From Arctopsyche grandis (Eukaryota; Arthropoda; Insecta; Trichoptera; Hydropsychidae), in contig NC_135359.1 of NCBI RefSeq assembly GCF_051622035.1, forward strand, positions 22,664,001 through 22,728,000: a stretch of DNA of 64,000 nt, given 5' to 3'. Each line of letters opens with the position of its first letter. The first letter of the stretch is position 1. Below are positions 56,425-64,000 of the stretch, one piece after another. The translations under genes and the position numbers were made by a program. Under the pieces are notes generated by a model. The model searched no databases. It worked only from the letters and a program-made list of their open reading frames with translations, and was not told the DNA's origin.

Positions 56425-57005
56425 TCACAGTTATCCATAGTCCATTGCTTAATAGTTGAGAGAGTCCAGTGGAAGTTTCTCAGATATACTGATATGATAG
56501 TTTACGATCGCTATCCTTGGCTCTATCCTAGTGCCTGCCTGCTGGGAGTAATATGTAGGTTATAATTCCCTTGAGTCAGGAAGTAGAGTATATCTGGGAA
56601 AGCATTTTTACAAGACAAGTTTGGTGAACAATCTTCAAAATCTTGCAGAATTGATTTTAAATGTTCTCAAACCAACTCGGGTACATTAGATGCAGTTTGT
56701 TCTTTTCTCCGGCGACACGTACCAATTTAATGGTTTCGTCGCCTGTTGTAAGGGGCATCAAGCTTCTCAACCAGATTAGCTTGAATTTTTTAAATGTTAA
56801 TTACGGTCATCTGGTTGGCCGATTGTTTAATTTGAGATCGTAAATGTGTTCTAATATTGTTATTGTTTTTATATATTGATTTATTTGCTATATATTTTAT
56901 CTTTTCTTTGTTTATTGTCTTATTTTGTTTTTACATTCATATTATTCTTATATCTTTCATTGTGCTTTGCTCTAGTGATGATTTAGAGTAATTCTATAAT
57001 GTCAC
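56425..57005 (+). mobile_element. Decayed LINE 3' end, same family as 28 kb
   Basis: Protein traces align in order with the C-terminus of the 28 kb LINE: ERVQWKFLRY (about 56456), YPWLYPSACLLG, VYLGKHFYKT (about 56590), and MVSSPVVRGIKLLNQI (about 56727) to GRLFNLRS. Frame changes and a stop separate the blocks, so it is much older than the 28 kb copy. Confidence 0.85.
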
Positions 57006-57019
57006 AATGGCAAATCTAT

Positions 57020-57455
57020 AATTTTATTTTTATTTTTACATAGATATATATCAGGAAGGCTTGACAGGAAGACTCCAATGCGCCTTCCTAGACATTTAAT
57101 TACAAACAATGCAGCATTTTTTATTACATAAATCACTGTATTTCGAGAAGCTGAAGAACACGAAATTAACAATTAATTAATTAATCCATTGAGAAATCTA
57201 TGATTTTTAGACTTGTACATACATTTTTACAAATTATGCATACATTAAATACAGAAGATTTGTGACAGCAGTTTTTTGCTAATTTTTTAGGAACTGTTTC
57301 AACAGTAAAATCAGATAAATTGGCAAACTCTGATAAGAAACGATCGAATTGGACTCACAGATATCTAAGTCTAACTAGCAGTATTAAAGATTAGCCCGGG
57401 ATCGAACCCAAAAATCTCTTGGTGTTAAACATAAACGCAACCACTGAGTCGTACG
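57020..57455 (-). mobile_element. tRNA-derived SINE with type-1 tail
   Basis: Read on the minus strand: head GACTCAGTGGTTGCG (A-box) and GGGTTCGATCCCGGG (B-box, 57396-57410), core CGATCGTTTCTTATCAGAG, then AATTTATCTGATTTTACTG and GAAACAGTTCC, then the tail with GGCGCATTGGAGTCTTCC and AGCCTTCCTGATATATAT. Full head-core-tail order is preserved. Confidence 0.88.
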
Positions 57456-57539
57456 TACGTAGGTCAAATGTAATGTAATGTAAAATTCTGAACTATTGTG
57501 ATGCGATGAAGTTTTCAAAGTATTTTTAACAGTGTCCAA

Positions 57540-58060
57540 AAATTAGTTGATGAGTCATTTAGGTATTTGCCGCGAAAATGTGCGTAGTAATTTGCATTTT
57601 TTGCCGGTCGACTAATTCACGTGCGTCGTGAGCATGAAAGGCGAGGCCCCAGAACCGTCCGTTTGCGACCCCTGAACAGTTAAAGTTAACCGTACCGACT
57701 AACTGGAGTTTGCAGGCCGGCCAGTCGCACTCGACGCTCTTCCACGCGAACACACCTCGCCGGTACGATCGTCGATCTCATTTCGCTATTTCGCCAATGC
57801 ACGTACCTAGTAGACCCGTTAAAATGTCCACTTTCAAATTTCGAAATCTGCGCGTATTCTGACCGTGAAAACTGTGGGAAATCCGCGGAAAATCTCCCAT
57901 CATCCCCGAATGCGCGTGGACATCGTTATCTGCCAACCGCAACTAGTTGGATTTACAATTTGATTTTCACGCTCGTTAATGTTTGTCTATCGGAAAATAC
58001 TATTCGCTTTCGTGTAAAATTTCATTTTGATAGTGATTTTATGGGATTCATAGTGTTAGT
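57540..58060. promoter_or_regulatory. CpG-richer segment, possible promoter region
   Basis: Clearly higher G+C and CpG than the window, with GGCCGGCC, CGCCGGTACGATCG and many CGs, and no matching repeat elsewhere. No frame is convincing (the minus frame at 57559-57753 has no recognised domain). It may be the promoter or first exon of a gene lying to the right. Confidence 0.35.
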
Positions 58061-58237
58061 TTTCGACGAAGCCTAATTTAATATGTCTTATTTGTTTGAA
58101 TTCCACATAGTTAATACGAAAAAAAAATAGGTGATGAATGAAGTAATTATTTTTAAGAATACCTTGCCAAAAATATCAATTAAAATCGCCCATATCACAT
58201 TATTAAATGTGATTTTTATATACATAGAACAGTCCAA

Positions 58238-58680
58238 GTGTACATTGCGTTCGTTTATGAACATACTAGTTTGTTCAAACACGAACCAATCTGGTTAGTT
58301 ATAGTGTACACAAAAGAACAAATTGACAAACGAATTATTGTATATACATACATATGTATGTATTTTGTTCATGTACGAACTATTAGGCATAAGTTAAAGT
58401 TTTCTCAATCGTTTTTCCCATCCTCTATGTTTATCCTGGGTTGCAATATATTTTTCCCGTTATAGCGGAAACGGGAATCATAGCAAGGATGTAAAATGGT
58501 TTTCATAGGATTTTCCTTTGAAATATTTGACATTTTGACAGCCAAAAGTTTCATGTGACCCCTTGTGAGTCTATTCAAAGATAGCTTTTGGCTGTTAGCG
58601 CTTAAACTAAAACCAATGGTTCATGTATGAATAAACTATTATGTTCACGAAAGAACCAGAGTTAACACTTGTATAATATG
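58238..58680. repeat. Interspersed repeat family R4, copy 2
   Basis: Collinear with 32575-32960. Outer phrases CTAGTTTGTTCAAACACGAA and, reversed at the other end, ATAGTTTATTCATACATGAA show that it has inverted terminal repeats and is likely a MITE. Confidence 0.72.
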
Positions 58681-58684
58681 TACT

Positions 58685-59130
58685 ATCAGTCTGATGATGC
58701 AGTATGGAATTAACCCACATTCAATTCAAACACAAGTAATTTTTAAATATGTGCAATTTTATGAAACCTTTTAGTGATGAAAACTTATAAAATTTATCAA
58801 TAATTAGTACATGTATTATTGCCACTCTTTTATACGCTAATTTACACAAAAAATATTCATTAAATTTTGTATGTAAAAAAATTGTTCATATAGTTAAGTT
58901 CCAATCGGCAAAACTGCGCCATATAATTATTATGAACATTGTAATTATAGTATACCTTCATCTAGCTCGCGTTTTTAATTAAAATATGTTGTAGGCTGTG
59001 AGGTTAAAGGTTGCATAGTGTAAACTGAATGGCATAGTTCATTTTCGGGTGTGAAAATCTCTTTTTGTTAGAGTAGTTATGGTTAAAACTGCCTAAATTT
59101 TTCCACAGACCTGCGTGCATATTATATTGT
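58685..59130. other. No gene seen
   Basis: AT-rich at first and more balanced after 58980. No frame or repeat recognised. Confidence 0.5.
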
Positions 59131-59139
59131 ATGGTAAAA

Positions 59140-59298
59140 AATTGAAACAACAACGAACAGTCTATCAAACGAGACGCTGCCAATTATCCCGTTCGAAAAG
59201 ACTGAGATCTCCCACATTGTCCATTGTGTACGTTTTCATCGTCGTCATCAGCGTCGTCGTGGTCTTCGCAGTGGCCGCCACAATTTCGCATTAATCAG
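59140..59298 (+). other. Possible 5' exon with strong splice donor
   Basis: A GC-richer stretch with CATCGTCGTCATCAGCGTCG ends CAG at 59298, followed by GTAAGTG, a perfect consensus donor. The left limit is arbitrary. It could be a 5'UTR exon, or a coding exon with an upstream start outside the stretch, of a plus-strand gene continuing beyond the window. No acceptor or partner exon was identified here. Confidence 0.4.
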
Positions 59299-59784
59299 GT
59301 AAGTGAAAATATTCAAATCTCGTCGTGATTCCGGTGTGCGAGCGAAACGCGATCTCTTTTTCACGAAACGAATAATTGCACTGTGAACCGTTTGCTTTCA
59401 TCTCCATGAAACTCATTTGAACCTGCTCGTTACGATGTTTTACGCAAGCCGAAGTACTCGAGAATTCAATTTTTGATAATACTAGGAAAATCGTTACCTT
59501 ATGTAAATTCTGTACTATTACAATTCACATTACGAGTAGATATGGATCATTAATTTGTAGAAAATATTTAACATATCGAATACGAGTTTTTGATTCTATT
59601 ATTCAAAGGTCAAATGGAATCATTTTTCTTCCGCATACTTGGTAGTATCATCAATCAAATTGTGCGTACATATGTACTATTCATTTCTGCAACTTTGCTA
59701 AATATTTAAACGCATTCTTCATTTGATGATGTTATGCGATAGAAAGGAAATATGAGCAATGATTTTATGTCTAAAAGCGTTACT

Positions 59785-61600
59785 GCTTCAAGATATTTTT
59801 TTTTTCAATTTACCACGCAGCAAAATCTTCTGGGAGCAGTAAAATCATATCTACATAAATGGCCTTCTTATCTGAATTTTTGAGCACGCTGCTATAGAGT
59901 GCCCCATTATTAACAATGAAAAACCTATAAGCATCGCATTTGTTCTTAAGGTTATGTGTTTATGCAATAATATGACAATCCAAATAGTTTCATAGCAGTA
60001 ATATTTCTGTAACGCCTTTTCGTTGAATCTTATGCTAAAAACACACTCGAAAGTACAGCACGGGACGCGTACGTGGACTCCACAGTGAGAGGCGTATCTT
60101 CGCACTGAAGGGGTTGTCCATACCGAGGTCGCACATAGAAAGGAAATAATATGAGCAATAATTTTATAGGTAAAAATTAGTCACCGGAGCCTGAGGGGGC
60201 CGTGTATTGTTCAAAGGTTGTAAATGCATTGTTAAAGGTTTGCCGAACCTTTTTTACAAAGGATTTACAACAATGGAACAATGGATAGCACTGTGACTAT
60301 CCTACCTCTAGTAATCATTATATAGGTAAGCATTACTACTTCATGATTTTTTTTTCTATTTAAATATTTTGCTGCGTTATTGCATTATTAAATTGCATTA
60401 TTAAATACTTTATCAACTGTAAGGCACAGACTCATTATGAATCGTATGGCACGGCATGCATAGATAGACTCTAGCTGTGATGGGCGTATCCTCATATCAT
60501 TGTTAATTCGTACGGTCTTATTTTTTTGAATAGATTCTCCTACATTTCTTCAAATATGGAAATCACCGTTAGCGATCACTGTCAATACAAAGATAAAATA
60601 CTATCGAAAACACCCCAGGGGATGATTTTTCAGCGTCCCTCAACTCCTTTGAGTGTTTTCGGTGATATTTTATCTTTGTATTGACATATTTGAAGAAATG
60701 TAGGAGAAATTTTTCGAAATAATAATTGTTCAACGAATCAACAATGATGATATGCGCATCTCAGCTGGAGTCTACCTAGGCATGCCGTGCCGTAATATCA
60801 AATGTGTGCGCCTTAAGGTTGAAAAAGTATTTGATGATACAGATCATCGTCTCAAAAATTCAGATAACACGGCCATTTAGATATCATTGTACTGTTGCTA
60901 AAAGATTTCGCTGCGTGCTAAATAGAAAAAAAATCTTGAAGCAGTAATTCTTTCACCAATGAAATGATTGCTCATATTATTTCCTTTCTATGTGCGGCCT
61001 CAGTATGGGCAACCCTTGCTGTGAGAAAGTACGCCTCTCACATTTGGAGCCCACGTCGCGTCCCGTGCCACACTTTTGAGTGTGTTCTTACCATTAGGGC
61101 GAAAACACATCGAGTGGGACGTGGTACGTGTTTTTTTTTTAGATACTTTCAAACATACGAGACCCCTAGCCCATGTTCATGGTACACAGTCCCAAAAATC
61201 ACCCCCTGGAGTGTTTTCGGTGATATTTTATCCTCGTTTGACAGTGATCGATAACGGTGAATCCTATATTTGAAGAAATTAATGAGAAACTTGTCGGTTG
61301 CATATGGATATGCATAAAAGTGCGACCTCCCAAACATATTCATTCGGCACGTGGACAGCGGGAAGCCATACCATTCAGTGTGCTTTCGCCCTCAATGAAA
61401 AGGCGCCGCAGAAATATTCTTACCATGAAACTTTGGATTGTTATATTATTGCATGAACACATAACCTCAAGAACAAATACGATATTTAAAGGTTTTTCAT
61501 TGTTGATAGTGGGCATTCATTTTATGGCAACGTGCTCCAGTTCAATTAAACAATGGTTCTGTCAAGAAGAACCTTGAAACACTTGAAAATGTTCTCCGAA
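59785..61600. repeat. R2 element with large inverted repeats
   Basis: Sequence from 59785 (AGATATTTTTTTTTTCAATT) reappears inverted near 60930, and both sides continue with GGAAATAATATGAGCAAT or its complement. A second inverted pair is centred near 60640 and shares ATTTGAAGAAATGTAGGAGA and AAAGATAAAATA. From 60960 to 61600 a further partial copy runs on. Related to 9290-10110. A foldback DNA element or nested set of them. No transposase recognised. Confidence 0.7.
60185..60300. repeat. Palindromic repeat family P, copy 3
   Basis: The core AAAGGTTTGCCGAACCTTT with TTGTAAAT and ATTTACAA and ATTGTTC/GAACAAT (60205-60282) matches copy 2 almost base for base. The left arm (CCGGAGCCTGAGGGGGCC) resembles the copy-2 left arm. 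The right arm is unrelated, so this copy is no longer paired outside the core. It lies inside R2. Confidence 0.85.
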
Positions 61601-61739
61601 AGAGTAACAAGTGGCGATTTCGTATCGAATCACCCACATTCTTCCCTCTATACCTCTTATCTTGTTCGATTGTTTCGTTCACGCACGCGTGTAGCACAAC
61701 AATGCAAACTATTTTGCATCTATTGGCAAATGGCATAAT

Positions 61740-62340
61740 AATACGCGACGGACGAACACCATTGTTTTCGCTCAGATCACTCACTCTCGGTTGCCTAATT
61801 ATGGATGTTCGAGCTCGCCTAACGAAGGACGCTCATTTTCACTAAACAAATATGTAAACTTTCCCCCGGCCCTAATGAATTTTCCACATTCGTCATGCAA
61901 ATTTGTACGAGCGCGTGTTTAGGTACATTTTGCATATGAATCGCAACTCGGAGTGTACGACCGTTTTGTTATTTCAGTTTTTTCGCAATTGATGGTTAAT
62001 TTTAACGGACGTACGAAAATGTTTAAATGAACGAGTAGAAAGTGATAGTTAAGTGAACGTGTGCAATTATTACCGTAGAATGTCTCATGTAAACGTCGCG
62101 TCGACAAAATAATTGATGCCGCAAATCGTTATTTTTCATTACACGCGTTCTATTTGAAATGGTATCGAGTGTGAAAAACGCTCATAATTATTATCACTTT
62201 CATTGTGCGTTTATTGTGATCACTTATGAGAATTTTCGAAGGGAAGTTCGAGGCGGGCGCGTCCGGACGTAAAATTTTGCGTCAATAAATTTACATGTAT
62301 AATTTCATATAATGTACGGTAAAAATCTTGTTTATTTTGT
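61740..62340. other. GC-richer unique segment, no gene found
   Basis: Contains CGCGACGGACGAAC, TTCGAGCTCGCCTAACG and GAGGCGGGCGCGTCCGGACG. No long frame. May be regulatory or 5' non-coding sequence of a neighbouring gene. Confidence 0.3.
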
Positions 62341-63345
62341 AATTGAGGTATAACTGGACTTTCAAGTGCGTTTTTCGATGAAATTCTCATAGGCGATTTG
62401 CATTTTAAGCATCAGCATATTATCGCAAATACATATGTATGCATATAATGTTTAAAATGTACTTTATATACGTTTATGGAAGTAATATTGGAATTGATTA
62501 GCTTCGGGAAAATTTCGGAAAAGCTCTAATAAGAATCTTATTATACTGTGTTACAGAATATTACATAAATTTTTATTTATTAATCATCCGTCAATTCAGA
62601 TTTATAATATTTTTTGCATATAACCAAGATCTTCAATACACTTTTATTATTTTCTTTTTGGTTTATATTCATTTATCTGAAACCTTAAATTTTCTACAGG
62701 GTTCATTCATCATTTAAAAAAAGATTCATTTTAAAAGGCAAAATATTCTTGAATAATTACAAAAACTATTTTTTTTATATTTTCGTAATTCTTTTTATAA
62801 ATATGTCATATTTCCATGGATTCAATACATTTCAATTGAGTCAACGTAACATAATTTTGCAATTAAATCAACTGTAATTCTAAATTTCCCACATCAATTG
62901 AAAAAATCATTGCGATGGTTTAAGCTAGACTTTTATTTAGATATTATTTTTATTCCGATTTATAGGTGATGATAAAAAATTGCAAAATTTATGGAGCTCA
63001 TTAAAGTCAGTAAAGGTTTTGTTAAATTGATCCAATACTTCTTATTTTAAAAGCCATTCCTTGTTTTTATCTCAATTAAAACTGTTTCAGACAATAACTC
63101 TCAAAACCAACAAAAAAATATCCTTTGCTCAACTACATTACTTCATGATGAATCACCAAATTGTTGTATCTCAACTTCTTCTCTGAAACAATTTACATGC
63201 AATACAATTAATAATAATTAATATTTTATTTTAAAATATGGAAGTTATTATTATTTTCAAAATTCATAATATAGCGATCAACCGATTGGGAACCCTTGCT
63301 ATATTGGATAAATCTATTAATGTCGGATAATTACTATTCTTTTTA
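62341..63345. other. No gene seen, AT-rich
   Basis: AT-rich, with no recognisable repeat ends or frames. Confidence 0.6.
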
Positions 63346-63349
63346 CTTT

Positions 63350-63560
63350 ATTATATATGTACGTAGTAACAATAGATGAAGTTTTGTCATCACGCGAAAA
63401 TTAGAACTCGAGATCTTGACTGATTCGAACTCAGTATCGATCACTGGTCCAGGAAACCTTTCATGATCTTGGAAAAATGTGTTTGTGTCTGTGTATTTTG
63501 GAACACGGTTAGTCCTATCAAAATGAAACTTAGTATCGGTTACTGAAATTCTTATCTTAA
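63350..63560 (-). repeat. Interspersed repeat family R1, copy 4
   Basis: Starts CGTAGTAACAATAGATGAAG and continues TTGACTGATTCGAACTCAG and GATCACTGGTC, as in copies 2 and 3. 5'-truncated relative to those. Confidence 0.7.
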
Positions 63561-63925
63561 TTTTTTTTTTAATTTTTATTTTATATATACCATTACGGGC
63601 TTTGCACCATGGCGACCTCTATGGCCAAATTTTTACACTCGTAATGTACTGTATATAAATTCATAACAATATTGTTATTAATTTAAAATTTTAATCAAAT
63701 AATGGTGATAAATTTATTTATTAAAGTAGGTAAAAAGGTTGCCAAGTTGTTTGAAACCGTTTCAACAAAAATAAATTGGCGAATCTGATAGGAAACGATC
63801 ATCCTAGAGTCACATAAATACCTATATATGCAAGATCTGGCCAACAACACTGTTGCCAGGGATTGAACTCGTGACCCATTCGTTGATAACATTATTCGTT
63901 AACCACTGGGCAAAGTTGCTGGTTC
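63560..63925 (-). mobile_element. tRNA-derived SINE with type-3 tail
   Basis: Minus strand: head GCCCAGTGGTTAACG (A-box) and GAGTTCAATCCCTGG (B-box), core GATCGTTTCCTATCAGATT and GTTGAAACGGTTTC, then a third kind of tail in which CATTACGAG pairs with CCCGTAATG (63591-63645), followed by TATATATAAAATAAAAA. Confidence 0.85.
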
Positions 63926-64000
63926 ATATTAACATTCAAACCTATTCACTTACTCCAACACATCTGTTTTTCAGCTTCATTGTAGTTACATACAATTCAA

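Overview
The window is insect nuclear DNA. It is very AT-rich, full of TACATA/TGTATG microsatellites and crowded with transposable elements. The recognisable host genes are four insect chemosensory protein (CSP/OS-D) genes or gene parts, one ZAD-type C2H2 zinc-finger gene and one HRG1-type (SLC48A1) heme transporter. CSPs and ZAD zinc-finger genes are arthropod hallmarks. I cannot assign the insect order from sequence alone.

Layout. 0-0.6 kb: a LINE reverse-transcriptase fragment running off the left edge. 4.5 kb: CSP-A exon 1 (-), with no second exon found in the window. 13.9 kb: an orphan coding exon (-) of unknown family. 14.4-17.5 kb: a Tigger/pogo transposon interrupted inside its transposase, then a hAT element. 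17.8-18.7 kb: CSP-B (-), highly divergent. 19.0-20.0 kb: a hAT element. 21.3-23.1 kb: composite repeats with an array of ACTGATCATT-like motifs. 23.4-24.1 kb: CSP-C (-), with three coding exons and an acidic tail. 24.4-38.9 kb: LINE (RTE and jockey/CR1-like), SINE, MITE and minisatellite sequence with no convincing host gene. 39.0-40.9 kb: CSP-D (+), with an uninterrupted coding region and a 5'UTR intron. 43.4-48.4 kb: the ZAD zinc-finger gene (-), 11 coding exons and 11 fingers, with a nest of mobile elements in one intron. 48.9-51.2 kb: a foldback MITE split by a solo LTR, a second solo LTR in the opposite orientation, and a MITE with TTA duplications. 51.6-52.5 kb: the HRG1 gene (+), three coding exons. 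53-64 kb: repeats, a CpG-richer segment at 57.6-58.0 kb and a possible 5' exon with a strong splice donor at 59.3 kb.

The CSP genes form a dispersed cluster spread out by transposons. B and C keep the conserved CSP intron position and A exon 1 ends at it. C has gained another intron and D lacks the conserved one. The zinc-finger and heme-transporter genes are divergently arranged across a 3.2 kb transposon-filled spacer. Nothing shows the three gene types acting in one pathway.

Most repeats can be defined structurally from terminal inverted repeats and target-site duplications visible in the window. They include a SINE superfamily with a shared central core and interchangeable stem-loop tails, and a small palindromic repeat whose arms differ between copies yet remain self-complementary.
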